Origin: JAPLDA01 sp043787975
GTDB taxonomy: Bacteria > Bacteroidota > Bacteroidia > AKYH767-A > 2013-40CM-41-45
NCBI GenBank assembly: GCA_043787975.1
Contig: JAYVUK010000038.1
Span: 1-64,000 of the forward strand
DNA length: 64,000 nucleotides
Direction: 5' to 3'
In this document: positions 17,711-27,278 of the stretch, piece after piece
Position numbering within the stretch: position 1 is the first letter of the stretch
Layout: each line of letters opens with the position of its first letter
The notes under the pieces: model-generated
What the model saw: only the letters and a program-made list of their open reading frames with translations
Databases searched by the model: none
Told to the model about the DNA's origin: nothing
Translations under genes and position numbers: made by a program

Positions 17711-19010
17711 ATTATTTTTATCATTTATATTCTTAACTTTCCTTCACCATGTTAATGCGCAGGAAAAAATAACTCTACAGGATGCTTTTACCATCGCGTT
17801 GAAAAATAATTATTCGATCCTTGTTTCAAAAAATGAAAGTCAAATAGCTATAAACAATAATATTCCGGGCAATGCAGGACTTCTTCCATCCGTTTCTTTA
17901 AACGCCTTAGGAAATAAAGCAATCAATGACACGAAACAACAGTATTCAAATGGCGCTCCGGAAGTAAATCGAAAAGGAGTTGCATCGGATAATCTTTCTG
18001 CAAATGCAGTTCTCGACTGGACAATTTTTGATGGTTTTAAAATGTTTGCGACTAAAAATAAGCTGAATGAATTACAGGTGATCGGAGAACTGGAAACAAA
18101 AATTCAGATAGAGAACACACTTGAGCAAATCGTTTCAGCCTACTACTCCATTGTGAAGCAGGAACAATTGTTGAAAGCTTCCAGGGAAGCAATTGATATT
18201 TACCAGGAACGTGTACGAATAGCACAAACTAAATTTGAAATCGGTTCTTCATCAAAAATTGATTTGCTGCAGGCAAAGGTTGACTACAACGCGCAACGTT
18301 CAGAACAATTGAATGAACAAACTGCATTGAGAGATGCAAAGATTACACTCAATCGAATATTAGCAATAGCTGTAGATTCACAGTTTGATGTTGCAGACAC
18401 TACAATTCCGATTTCTTATCATCCCAAGTTAGATGATTTGAAAACAACAATTGTCAAACAGAATAATGAATTGCTCTCGGCAGAGAGAAATGTAAACCTT
18501 GCTTCATTTACTCTGAATGAAATCAAATCACAGCGCTATCCTCGCATCGGTTTAAATGCCGGTTACTATTATTCTAAAACTGTCAATACAGCAAGTCTCA
18601 TTCTTCTGAATCAAAACACCGGGCCGGGTTACGGGTTCAATATAAGCTGGAATATTTTTAATGGGTCTGTTGTGAACTGCCAGGTTAAGAATGCGAAACT
18701 CGATTATCAAAATTCAACACTCCGGTTAAGCGATGTAAGGACACAGGTTGAAGCTGACCTATTGTCCGCTTATCAAACTTTTGAATCGAACCTTGAACTT
18801 TTAAAACTTGAAGAAGATAACCTCGCTCTTGCAATAGAAAATGTAGCTGTATCATTCGAGAGATACCGGGTTGGAAGGGGAACGCAAATTGAACTAACGT
18901 TAGCACAAAAAAGTTTAGATGATGCACAAAATCGCACGGTCTCTGTCCGATACAATACAAAACTTTCGGAAACTACTTTGATGAAGCTGAATGGTGATCT
19001 CGTTAAATAA
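17703..19010 (+). CDS. TolC-family outer-membrane efflux channel
   Basis: A 435-residue protein starting at the ATG inside the end of the pump gene (ATGCGTAA), which indicates translational coupling. MRKLFLSFIFLTFLHHVNAQ is a signal peptide. The mature part is a tandem of two OEP repeats with long heptad helices (for example residues 90-220 and 300-430), as in TolC trimers. It forms the outer-membrane duct of the RND system encoded by the two preceding genes. It is convergent with the next gene, 15 bases away. Confidence 0.92.
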   Translation: MRKLFLSFIFLTFLHHVNAQEKITLQDAFTIALKNNYSILVSKNESQIAINNNIPGNAGLLPSVSLNALGNKAINDTKQQYSNGAPEVNRKGVASDNLSANAVLDWTIFDGFKMFATKNKLNELQVIGELETKIQIENTLEQIVSAYYSIVKQEQLLKASREAIDIYQERVRIAQTKFEIGSSSKIDLLQAKVDYNAQRSEQLNEQTALRDAKITLNRILAIAVDSQFDVADTTIPISYHPKLDDLKTTIVKQNNELLSAERNVNLASFTLNEIKSQRYPRIGLNAGYYYSKTVNTASLILLNQNTGPGYGFNISWNIFNGSVVNCQVKNAKLDYQNSTLRLSDVRTQVEADLLSAYQTFESNLELLKLEEDNLALAIENVAVSFERYRVGRGTQIELTLAQKSLDDAQNRTVSVRYNTKLSETTLMKLNGDLVK

Positions 19011-19025
19011 AAGTTGTAGTTATAC

Positions 19026-20690
19026 TCACTCCTTCACAAACCTTCTAACCTCTACTCCATTTGCTATCGTGATTTTACAGAAATAAATTCCTTCTCCAAA
19101 AGCTGAAACATCTATTTGAATTGTGGATCCGTCAAAAGCGGACGGATTGATACTTTCTGATTGAAAAATTTTCTCGCCCAGTATATTAACTATTTCAACA
19201 TTTTTGATTGCATGCCGCCCATTGTCAATTGTCAACTGATTTGTTATAGGATTTGGATAAATAATGATTTCATTTTTGTTTGCTGCAAATTCTTTTATGT
19301 CTGTTACGAATGATGCAATCTTAGCCACAAAAATATCCCCAAAACCCATATCGGCTAAAGTATCGTTACCAAAAATAATGAGTGGAAAGCTATTAAATTG
19401 TCCCGTAATATATACATTATCGCTACTATCTACGCAGATGCTAGGTGCGAGTGATGAAGAAAGACCTCTTGTAGTTTTTGCCCAAGACAAAATACCAGAC
19501 GCATTATATTTCGCTACAAAAATGGCATCAAGAGTTCCTGCTGAATTGGTTAAAGTCTCAGTACCAAAAGTAAGTACATCACTCTCAAACCATCCGGAAA
19601 CATATACATTACCACTGGCATCGGTAGTGATGCCATAACCAAAATCATTGTTATTTCCTTCAGCGCGCCTTGCCCACAATGGATTTCCTGAAGCATCAAA
19701 TTTCGCTATAAAAATATCGTAGCCGTCTGGATTAGTAAAAGTATCGCTGCCTAAAGTGATGGTATCGCTCTGAAAGTATCCTGTCACGTACACATTGCCA
19801 TTATCATCGGCTGCAATATTTTGTCCCCAATCCCAACCGTTTCCCCCTATTCTTTTTGACCAGAGAGGATTGCCTGAAGCATCATATTTCAATACAAAAC
19901 CATCTACAATGCCCTCAACAGTTAAAGAATCGCTTCCAAAAATCATAGAGGTGCTACCAAACGATCCTGTTAGATATGCATTGCCGCTATCGTCAATCGC
20001 TATTCCGTAACACATGTCAGCAGAAGTTCCTCCCGACCTTCTTGCCCACAGTTCATTACCAGAAGTATCATATTTCAACAAAAAAATATCAATGTTACCC
20101 AAACTTGTTAAAGTATCGCCACCAAAAAAAATTGTGTCGCTCTGAAAATCTCCTGCAATATAAACGTTGCCGCTGCCGTCCGTAGCGATAGTTGAAGTAT
20201 TCCCTCCTGCCCTTTTTGCCCAAAGCACATTTCCTGAAGCATCATACTTAACTACAAAAATAAACTTGTTTCCAGTATTGATTAGGGTATCGTTTCCAAA
20301 AATAATTGAAGAGCTAAAATATCCTGTTACGTAAACATTGCCGTTGTCATCGGTTGCGATGCTTTTGCCTTCGTCCCTACCAGTTCCTCCGGAGCTTTTT
20401 GCCCATAATACATTTCCAAAAGCATCATATTTTGCTACAAACATATCCGGAAATGAATCAGTAGCGCCGGCATTAACTAAAGTTGTGCTACCATAAGTAA
20501 TAGAGTCGCTTGAAAAAGATCCCGTTATATACAAATTTTCACTTCCATCAGTGGCGATGCTAGAGGCCCCGTCATGAAGGTTGCCTCCTGCCCTTTTTGC
20601 CCAAAGCCAGTTTGGTGATTGTGCTACTGCTCGATTACTTAAATCAGCAAAAGTGAGGAAGGTCAAAAAAAATTGAAAGATAGTTTTCAT
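19026..20690 (-). CDS. SBBP-repeat beta-propeller protein with T9SS sorting domain
   Basis: A 554-residue secreted protein. A signal peptide (about 23 residues) is followed by roughly nine repeats of 50 residues of the SBBP type, each with a variant of DDNGNVYVTGYFSS and FVAKYDASGNVLWAKR, predicted to build a beta-propeller. The last 75 residues are a T9SS type A sorting domain (IIIYPNPITNQLTID...IVNILGEKIFQ) ending in VRRFVKE, so it crosses the outer membrane by T9SS. The function is unknown, perhaps adhesion. It sits immediately downstream of porX, the T9SS regulator, on the same strand. Confidence 0.9.
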   Translation of the reverse strand: MKTIFQFFLTFLTFADLSNRAVAQSPNWLWAKRAGGNLHDGASSIATDGSENLYITGSFSSDSITYGSTTLVNAGATDSFPDMFVAKYDAFGNVLWAKSSGGTGRDEGKSIATDDNGNVYVTGYFSSSIIFGNDTLINTGNKFIFVVKYDASGNVLWAKRAGGNTSTIATDGSGNVYIAGDFQSDTIFFGGDTLTSLGNIDIFLLKYDTSGNELWARRSGGTSADMCYGIAIDDSGNAYLTGSFGSTSMIFGSDSLTVEGIVDGFVLKYDASGNPLWSKRIGGNGWDWGQNIAADDNGNVYVTGYFQSDTITLGSDTFTNPDGYDIFIAKFDASGNPLWARRAEGNNNDFGYGITTDASGNVYVSGWFESDVLTFGTETLTNSAGTLDAIFVAKYNASGILSWAKTTRGLSSSLAPSICVDSSDNVYITGQFNSFPLIIFGNDTLADMGFGDIFVAKIASFVTDIKEFAANKNEIIIYPNPITNQLTIDNGRHAIKNVEIVNILGEKIFQSESINPSAFDGSTIQIDVSAFGEGIYFCKITIANGVEVRRFVKE

Positions 20691-20766
20691 TGTGTTTCTG
20701 TGTTTGATTTGTGAAATGCATGTATATGATTTTTTTAAGAAAGATATAAACCATAATGAAGAAAAG

Positions 20767-20794
20767 TTTCCATTCCAGTCTTTTAGAATGGAAA
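20767..20794 (-). terminator. Intrinsic terminator of porX
   Basis: Perfect 9-bp stem (20767-20775 and 20786-20794) with a 10-base loop; on the minus strand the right arm is followed by CTTTTCTTC. It lies 16-43 bases past the porX stop and separates porX from the SBBP gene. Confidence 0.65.
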
Positions 20795-20809
20795 TTGAAC
20801 AAACCGAAA

Positions 20810-22366
20810 TTATTTAGAAGTTAATACTGCAAAAGGAATAATCATTTCCTCCAACGAAATCCCACCGTGTTGCAAGGTGTTCTTATAATAAGTCACATAG
20901 TAATTGTAGTTATTAGGATAGGCAAAAAATTTATCTTGTTTTGCAAAGACAAATGTCTGTGATAGATGTTGGCGAGGCAACATCGCATCAGCCGGATTTT
21001 TTATTTCAAACACTTCTTTCTTTTCGTAATTTAGATTTCTTCCTTGTTTATAACGAAGATTTGTATTCACCGTTTTATCACCAACAATTTTAGACGGCTC
21101 TTTTACACGAATGGTTCCGTGATCGGTTGTGATAATCAGCTTTATTTTTGTTTCCGAAATCTTTTTCAGGAATTCAAACAAAGGAGAATGTTCAAACCAC
21201 GAAAGCGTAAGCGAACGATAAGCCGCTTCATCATCTGCCAGTTCACGAATCATTTCCATTTCAGTACGAGCATGTGAAAGCATATCAACGAAGTTGTAAA
21301 CGACCACATTCAATTTATTCTCCATCATGCTGTGAACATTTTCCACCAGGTCCTTTCCTCCTGCATAATTGGTAACCTTTGTATAGGAATGTTTGTATTC
21401 TTTACGCATTCGCTTCAAAAGATCCGTAAAGAATTCTCCTTCATGCAAATTTTTTCCACCTTCCTCTTCATCGTTGAACCATAACTTCGGAAAACGTGAT
21501 TCTATTTCTGAAGGCATCAATCCTGCAAAGATGGCATTGCGAGCATATTGCGTTGCCGTCGGAAGAATGCCGAGATACAAATCATCATCCTGCAAACGGA
21601 AATATTCAGCGATCACAGGTTGCAGAATTCTCCACTGATCGTAGCGAAGGTTGTCAATCAAAATAAAAAAAACAGGATCCGGTGATGCATCCACAACAGG
21701 AAGCACTTTCTTTTTCATCAACTGATGCGACATGGTGGGAACATTATCGTCAGCAGTCTTCAACCATTTTACATAATTGTTTTCAATGTATTTTGAAAAG
21801 AGAAGATTCGCTTCACTCTTTTGTGAAGTGAGAATATCATACATACTTTCATCGTTCGTCTTCTCCAACTCCAATTCCCAGTAAACCAGTTTTCGGTACA
21901 CTTCCTTCCACTCTTTCCAATTCAACCGATCACTCAGGTTCATGCTGATGTGCCGAAATTCCTGCTGGTAATCTGACGTGGTCTTCTCGCTGATTAACCG
22001 TTTATTCTCTAACGTCTTCTTTAGTGACAAAAGAATCTGGTTCGGATTCACAGGCTTAATCAGGTAGTCTGCAATCTTGCTTCCGATCGCTTGTTCCATG
22101 ATACTCTCCTCTTCACTTTTTGTAATCATCACAACAGGAAGATCGGCATTGATATTTTTAATTTGTGAAAGCGTTTCCAGTCCTGACATGCCGGGCATGT
22201 TTTCATCCAGGAAGACAATGTCAAGGGAGTTCGTTTTAATGAGATCCAACGCATCGTGACCGTTGCTGGCAGTAATCACATCATACCCTTTCTCTTTCAA
22301 AAAAAGTAAATGAGGTTTAAGTAAATCGATTTCATCATCCACCCACAAAATATTTATCTTATCCAT
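20810..22366 (-). CDS. porX: PorX-type response regulator with PglZ/alkaline-phosphatase-like domain
   Basis: A 518-residue protein from the ATG at 22366 (the frame extends to 22429). The receiver domain has VDDE at 9-12, phospho-acceptor Asp54 in IVFLDENMPGMSG and the lysine in LIKPV. After a helical linker the C-terminal 300 residues form an alkaline-phosphatase-superfamily (PglZ) domain: FFILIDNLRYDQWR, GILPTATQYARNAIF and IITTDHGTIRV carry the metal ligands. PorX controls type IX secretion with kinase PorY and sigma factor SigP, and its C-terminal domain cleaves oligoribonucleotides in Porphyromonas. It fits the T9SS cargo seen here. The PglZ of BREX defence was considered, but domain order and context favour PorX. 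Confidence 0.93.
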   Translation of the reverse strand: MDKINILWVDDEIDLLKPHLLFLKEKGYDVITASNGHDALDLIKTNSLDIVFLDENMPGMSGLETLSQIKNINADLPVVMITKSEEESIMEQAIGSKIADYLIKPVNPNQILLSLKKTLENKRLISEKTTSDYQQEFRHISMNLSDRLNWKEWKEVYRKLVYWELELEKTNDESMYDILTSQKSEANLLFSKYIENNYVKWLKTADDNVPTMSHQLMKKKVLPVVDASPDPVFFILIDNLRYDQWRILQPVIAEYFRLQDDDLYLGILPTATQYARNAIFAGLMPSEIESRFPKLWFNDEEEGGKNLHEGEFFTDLLKRMRKEYKHSYTKVTNYAGGKDLVENVHSMMENKLNVVVYNFVDMLSHARTEMEMIRELADDEAAYRSLTLSWFEHSPLFEFLKKISETKIKLIITTDHGTIRVKEPSKIVGDKTVNTNLRYKQGRNLNYEKKEVFEIKNPADAMLPRQHLSQTFVFAKQDKFFAYPNNYNYYVTYYKNTLQHGGISLEEMIIPFAVLTSK

Positions 22367-22401
22367 AACTTCAGTTAAAGTTTCAACATTTTTATTGCGC
22401 T

Positions 22402-22409
22402 CAAAGTTA
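22402..22409 (-). promoter_or_regulatory. Bacteroidota -7 element (TAACTTTG) before porX
   Basis: Exact TAnnTTTG match on the minus strand, 35 bases upstream of the porX ATG at 22366. It lies inside the longer open frame, which supports the internal ATG as the true start. Confidence 0.4.
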
Positions 22410-22602
22410 GCAAAGATGTTTCTATTCATGGTTTTTCAATTTGATAATTTAGTAATTTGATGAAGTAATGACTGGAACATGTTAGCCAACAACGAACCAC
22501 AGTACTGTTTATTTGATTGAGCAAAACAATTAACTTACGATTAACAAATAATTTATCAGATCAAAAACTGATATTTGCGGTATACTATCTATGTAATCAT
22601 CT

Positions 22603-23826
22603 ATGTCTAACTTAAAAATTATCAACGATCCGATTTATGGCTTTATAAAAATTCCGTGTGATACTGTTTTTCAATTAATCGAACATCCATTTTTTCAACG
22701 CCTTCGAAGGATCAGACAGCTTGGACTAACTCATCTTGTTTATCCCGGAGCGCATCATACCCGTTTTCATCATGCTATTGGAGCGATGCATTTAATGGGA
22801 GAGTCTATTGAAGTATTGCGTTCAAAAGGACATGCCATTACCGAAGAAGAAGCCGAAGCCGTGACGGTTGCCATTTTGTTACACGATATTGGACATGGCC
22901 CGTTTTCTCATGCGCTCGAAGACAGCATCGCAAGCGGCATTCATCATGAAGAGCTGTCTGAACTTTTTATGGACCGATTGAATGGAGAATTTTCAGGAAA
23001 GCTCTCTCTTGCGTTAAGCATCTTTCGAAATAAATATTCTAAAAAATTTCTGCACCAGTTGGTTGCTTCACAGCTCGATATGGATCGTCTTGATTACTTG
23101 AATCGTGATAGCTTTTTTACGGGAGTCTCAGAAGGCGTGATCAGCAGTGATCGCATTATTAAAATGTTAGAGGTAGTCAACGATGAATTGGTGATTGAGG
23201 CGAAAGGAATTTATTCGATTGAAAAATTTATTGTATCGAGACGATTGATGTATTGGCAGGTCTATCTGCACAAAACAGTTGTCAGTGCAGAAAACCTCCT
23301 GATTAATATTTTAAAACGTGCGAAGGAGTTGGCGAAACAAGGAGACGATTTATTTGCAACTCCGGCTTTAAAGAAATTCCTTTCAGGTAATTTCACGAAG
23401 CTAAACTTTTTAAAAGACGATTCCCTGCTAAACACGTTTGCTGAGCTGGATGACAGTGACATCACGACTTCGATCAAAGTATGGAGCAAGCACGCGGATA
23501 AAATTCTGAGTTCACTTTGCCAGCGCCTGATCAGCCGCAAACTTTTTAAGATCATTCTGCAACGGGAGCCATTCCGGGAACAGTTTATCAATGATTTAAA
23601 AGAAAAAGTAAAATCAAATTTTCAAATCAATGACGGAGAGCTGAATTACTTTTTGCTCACAGGAAAGTTAGTGAACAATGCTTACAACACGAAGCACGAC
23701 AAGATCAATATTCTTTTCAAAGACGGAAGTGTGAAGGATATTTCAGAAGCCGCCGATACACTCAATATCAAAGTGCTTTCAGAGCCTGTGGAAAAACAGT
23801 ATGTGAGTTATCCGAAGATGGATTAA
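22603..23826 (+). CDS. HD-domain phosphohydrolase (SAMHD1/dGTPase-like)
   Basis: A 407-residue member of the HD superfamily. NDPIYGFIKIP opens the protein, HTRFHHAIGAMHL holds the first histidine, ILLHDIGHGPFSHALE the HD pair, and ASQLDMDRLDYLNRDSFFTG the last Asp ligand and conserved downstream helix. These enzymes usually hydrolyse (d)NTPs, and the family is conserved next to lpxD in Bacteroidota. Its last four bases overlap the convergent lpxC-fabZ stop. It is divergent from porX; the sequence GATATTTG near 22570 may be its -7 element. Confidence 0.87.
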   Translation: MSNLKIINDPIYGFIKIPCDTVFQLIEHPFFQRLRRIRQLGLTHLVYPGAHHTRFHHAIGAMHLMGESIEVLRSKGHAITEEEAEAVTVAILLHDIGHGPFSHALEDSIASGIHHEELSELFMDRLNGEFSGKLSLALSIFRNKYSKKFLHQLVASQLDMDRLDYLNRDSFFTGVSEGVISSDRIIKMLEVVNDELVIEAKGIYSIEKFIVSRRLMYWQVYLHKTVVSAENLLINILKRAKELAKQGDDLFATPALKKFLSGNFTKLNFLKDDSLLNTFAELDDSDITTSIKVWSKHADKILSSLCQRLISRKLFKIILQREPFREQFINDLKEKVKSNFQINDGELNYFLLTGKLVNNAYNTKHDKINILFKDGSVKDISEAADTLNIKVLSEPVEKQYVSYPKMD

Positions 23827-25250
23827 GAAACCGGTTCAGGTACTTTCTCTTCGCTCTTTTTCTTTTCTCTTCGAACGATTTGTGCCATCATTTCGGATTC
23901 CATCACTACTTTATCACCTACAAATGCTTCACCACGCATGTGACAAATGCCTCGCCTGATAGGTGAGATCAGTTCCAGACGGAAAATAATCGTATCGCCT
24001 GGAAGAACCATGCTTTTGAATCTTGTATTATCAATCTTCATAAAGTAGGTGAGATAATTTTCGGGATCGGGAACCGAATTCAATACCAGTATGCCTCCAA
24101 CCTGGGCCATCGCTTCAATCTGTATGACTCCCGGCATCACGGGTGCTCCCGGAAAGTGACCTTGGAAATACCATTCATTCATCGTTACATTCTTAACTCC
24201 AACAACGTGACGATCACTCAACTCGATGATCTTATCAATGAAAAGAAATGGCGGACGATGTGGGAGAAATTGCTGAATGCGATTGATATCGAAAAGAGGT
24301 TTCTCATTTGAATCATACTTTGGAACATTCACTTTGAAACGATCGCGCTTCATCAATGCTTTGATTTTTTTTGCAAAGGCAATGTTTGCCACATGTCCCG
24401 GACGTGCCGCAAGAATGTGGCCCTTTAAAGGTGCGCCAACCAAAGCAAGGTCACCGACAATATCAAGCAGTTTGTGACGAGCCGGTTCATTCTGGTAACG
24501 AAGTTTTACATTATTTAAGAATCCCCGCTCAGCAACTACTTTTTCTTTTTTGAAAACTTTGGCGAGATAAGCCATCTTTTCAGGAGCAAGCGGCTTGTCA
24601 ACAACAACGATTGCATTGTTCACATCTCCTCCTTTAATCAGGTTATGCTCAATAAGCATTTCAAGTTCATGGAGAAAACAAAACGTTCTGCATTCACTTA
24701 CCTCTTCTTTAAATTCACCGATGTTATAAAGTGTAGCGTGTTGGGTCCCGAGGATATCTGTATTGTAATCCACCATGACGGTAATACGAAAATCTTCACT
24801 TGGCACAGCCAGCATTTCCGTTTTGCGCGAAGGATCTTCATAGGTGATGTTCTCACTTAACGAATAATAAATCCGCTCAGCATTTTGTTCTGCTATTCCC
24901 GCCTTCTCCAAAATATCAATGAAAGGTTTCGAACTGCCATCAAGAATAGGAACTTCAGGTCCGTCAATTTCCATCAGCACGTTGTCAATTTCCAATCCTG
25001 CAAGTGCTGCCAGTACATGTTCAATGGTGCTCACTTTCACTCCATGTTTTCCGATGGTTGTTCCACGGTCCGTATCAATTACATTGTCGACATCCGCTTC
25101 TATAACGGGTTGTCCGGGAGAATCAATGCGCTGAAATTTATAGCCGTGATTTTCCGGTGCGGGTTTGAACCTAAGGTTTACATTTTCACCTGTATGCAAT
25201 CCCACTCCTGAAACTGTAACAGGAGTTTTAAGAGTTGTTTGCTTAATCAT
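23823..25250 (-). CDS. lpxC/fabZ: Bifunctional LpxC deacetylase / FabZ dehydratase
   Basis: A 475-residue fusion typical of Bacteroidota. Residues 1-310 are LpxC, which removes the acetyl group from UDP-3-O-acyl-GlcNAc, the committed step of lipid A synthesis: VSTIEHVLAALAG and RHKLLDIVGDLALVG contain the zinc ligands. Residues 320-460 are FabZ, the 3-hydroxyacyl-ACP dehydratase of fatty acid synthesis: QFLPHRPPFLFIDK, GHFPGAPVMPGVIQIEAMAQ (catalytic His and Glu). Fusing them ties lipid A to phospholipid supply. It follows lpxD by three bases in an operon. Confidence 0.97.
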   Translation of the reverse strand: MIKQTTLKTPVTVSGVGLHTGENVNLRFKPAPENHGYKFQRIDSPGQPVIEADVDNVIDTDRGTTIGKHGVKVSTIEHVLAALAGLEIDNVLMEIDGPEVPILDGSSKPFIDILEKAGIAEQNAERIYYSLSENITYEDPSRKTEMLAVPSEDFRITVMVDYNTDILGTQHATLYNIGEFKEEVSECRTFCFLHELEMLIEHNLIKGGDVNNAIVVVDKPLAPEKMAYLAKVFKKEKVVAERGFLNNVKLRYQNEPARHKLLDIVGDLALVGAPLKGHILAARPGHVANIAFAKKIKALMKRDRFKVNVPKYDSNEKPLFDINRIQQFLPHRPPFLFIDKIIELSDRHVVGVKNVTMNEWYFQGHFPGAPVMPGVIQIEAMAQVGGILVLNSVPDPENYLTYFMKIDNTRFKSMVLPGDTIIFRLELISPIRRGICHMRGEAFVGDKVVMESEMMAQIVRREKKKSEEKVPEPVS

Positions 25251-25253
25251 TTT

Positions 25254-26300
25254 TCAGGAAGGAGTGATTTGTTTTAACTCGATAATCATTTGTTCGAGTT
25301 CCTTGATACGTTTTTCTAGCTGAGGAAGTTTTCTGAAAACTACATACGAACGTTTATAGTCACTGATATTAAAAGCAGGAGACCCCTGGATGATTTCTCC
25401 TTCAGTCGTAATGCTGGAGCCAATTCCGCTTTGTGCGGCTATCTTCACCTTGTCAGCAATGGTAATGTGGCCAACTATTCCAACCTGGCCACCGATCATG
25501 CAATCTTTACCAATCTTGGTACTTCCAGCTATTCCGGTTTGAGCAGCAATTACAGTGTTCTCACCGATCTCAACATTGTGTGCAATCTGAATGAGGTTAT
25601 CCAATTTCACTCCTTTACGGATGATTGTACTTCCAAGTGTTGCCCTGTCAATTGAAGTATTCGCCCCAATCTCCACATGATCTTCAATGATTACATTTCC
25701 GATCTGTGCAACCTTCTTGTATTCATTTTCAGAATTTGGTGTGAACCCAAAACCATCTGCACCAATTACGGTTCCTGTATGCAAAGTACAGCCGGAGCCT
25801 ATCTTGCAATCGGAATAAACTTTTACCCCGGCAAATAGTGTGGTGTTATCACCAATCTCAACATTGTCTCCGACAAAAACCTGTGGATAAATTTTTACAT
25901 TATTTCCGATTGATACATTGTTCCCAATGTAAGCGAATGCGCCTACATAACAATCTTTTCCAAGTTTGCTGGAACTTGAAATAAAAGAAGGTTGTTCAAT
26001 TCCCTTTTTATCAAGCTGAATACGATTATAAATTTCAAGAAGTTGTACAAAACTATTGTAAGCATTTTCCACCCTGATTAACGTGGCTGAAATAGATTGC
26101 TCCGGAACAAAATCCTTACTTACAATAACGAGCGAAGCCTTCGTGTTATAAATATACGGTATGTACTTGGGGTTGGCTAAGAATGAGAGTGACCCTGCCT
26201 CACCTTCCTCAATTTTACTAAGCTTGTTTACTTTAACATGCTCATTTCCTTCAACTGTTCCGTTGAGCAACTCACTGATTTGCTTTGCCGTAAACTCCAT
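25254..26300 (-). CDS. lpxD: UDP-3-O-acylglucosamine N-acyltransferase LpxD
   Basis: A 348-residue acyltransferase. An N-terminal uridine-binding domain (1-105) is followed by a left-handed beta-helix of hexapeptide repeats (for example IGNNVSIGNNVKIYPQVF) and a C-terminal helix. The catalytic histidine lies in IQIAHNVEIGENT near residue 240. It adds the second 3-hydroxyacyl chain to lipid A precursor, directly after LpxC. First gene of the lpxD-lpxC/fabZ operon, divergent from lpxA across a 179-base gap. Confidence 0.96.
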   Translation of the reverse strand: MEFTAKQISELLNGTVEGNEHVKVNKLSKIEEGEAGSLSFLANPKYIPYIYNTKASLVIVSKDFVPEQSISATLIRVENAYNSFVQLLEIYNRIQLDKKGIEQPSFISSSSKLGKDCYVGAFAYIGNNVSIGNNVKIYPQVFVGDNVEIGDNTTLFAGVKVYSDCKIGSGCTLHTGTVIGADGFGFTPNSENEYKKVAQIGNVIIEDHVEIGANTSIDRATLGSTIIRKGVKLDNLIQIAHNVEIGENTVIAAQTGIAGSTKIGKDCMIGGQVGIVGHITIADKVKIAAQSGIGSSITTEGEIIQGSPAFNISDYKRSYVVFRKLPQLEKRIKELEQMIIELKQITPS

Positions 26301-26451
26301 TCTTATTTTTTGAAAGGACGAATTTACAAATTAAAAAATACCACACCATTATTTTCTTTGCCACCTTAATTCTGCTTTCATTTTTAGAGTCTAGGGGGAA
26401 ATAAGGGGATTTCAGCACATGATTTTTTAGGTTATTCAAAAGGGAATCATG

Positions 26452-26459
26452 TATATTTG
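26452..26459 (+). promoter_or_regulatory. Bacteroidota -7 element (TATATTTG) before lpxA
   Basis: Exact TAnnTTTG match ending 20 bases before the lpxA ATG at 26480, in the gap between divergent lpxD and lpxA. It supports the 26480 start over the upstream TTG at 26468. Confidence 0.5.
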
Positions 26460-26479
26460 AAACCCATTTGTTAATCCTG

Positions 26480-27268
26480 ATGTCTTCACCGCTTAATTCA
26501 ATTCATCCGAAAGCAAAAATTGGTTCCGGAGTCCATATTGATCCATTCACGATGATTCATGAAAATGTTGAAATCGGAGATGGAACATGGATTGGAAGCA
26601 ATGTGACGATTATGCCGGGAGCACGAATCGGAAGGAACTGTAGGATATTTCCCGGATCTGTCATTTCAGCCATTCCACAGGATTTAAAATTTTCAGGAGA
26701 GGAAACAACTGCAGAAATCGGAGACAATACAACCATACGTGAATTTGTCACAATTAACCGTGGAACGAAAGCATTAGGAAAAACAGTGATCGGGAAAAAT
26801 AATTTATTGATGGCTTATGTACATATAGCTCATGATTGCGTTGTTGGCAACCACTGCATTCTTGCAAATGCTGTTACTCTTGCCGGTCACATTGAAATTG
26901 AGGATTTCGCCATCCTCGAAGGGCTGGTAGCCGTTCAACAATTTGTAAGAGTCGGTGCACATTCATTTGTCGCCGGAGGTTCTCTTGTGAGAAAAAATGT
27001 TCCTCCTTTTGTAAAAGCCGCGCACGAACCATTGTCTTATGTAGGAATTAATTCAGTGGGTTTAAGAAGAAGAGGATTTAATAATGCGACCATTAGTGAG
27101 ATCCAGGATATTTACCGCACCATCTTCGTAAAAGGATATAACAATACGCAGGCTTTGCAAATTGTAGAGTCTGAAATGCCTTCAACAACCGAGCGCGAGC
27201 AAATTCTTTCTTTCATCCGCAATTCTGAAAACGGGATTATGAAAGGATATTCCGGCAACGAAGAATAA
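26480..27268 (+). CDS. lpxA: Acyl-ACP--UDP-GlcNAc O-acyltransferase LpxA
   Basis: A 262-residue first enzyme of lipid A synthesis, starting at ATG 26480 (MSSPLNSIHPKAKIG). It is a hexapeptide-repeat beta-helix with the catalytic histidine in AYVHIAHDCVVGNHC and the standard LpxA elements VTINRGT, VTLAGHIEIEDFAILEG and a helical C-terminus with GLRRRGF. It transfers the 3-hydroxyacyl chain to UDP-GlcNAc. Unlike the usual arrangement it is on the opposite strand from lpxD and lpxC. The ABC ATPase gene follows after 10 bases and is probably co-transcribed. Confidence 0.96.
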   Translation: MSSPLNSIHPKAKIGSGVHIDPFTMIHENVEIGDGTWIGSNVTIMPGARIGRNCRIFPGSVISAIPQDLKFSGEETTAEIGDNTTIREFVTINRGTKALGKTVIGKNNLLMAYVHIAHDCVVGNHCILANAVTLAGHIEIEDFAILEGLVAVQQFVRVGAHSFVAGGSLVRKNVPPFVKAAHEPLSYVGINSVGLRRRGFNNATISEIQDIYRTIFVKGYNNTQALQIVESEMPSTTEREQILSFIRNSENGIMKGYSGNEE

Positions 27269-27278
27269 TTTTTTCATT

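Noticed and set aside
20810..22366. PglZ domain considered as a BREX defence gene
   Set aside because: It is fused to a receiver domain and lies next to the HD-lpx block, as PorX does; no BREX partner genes.
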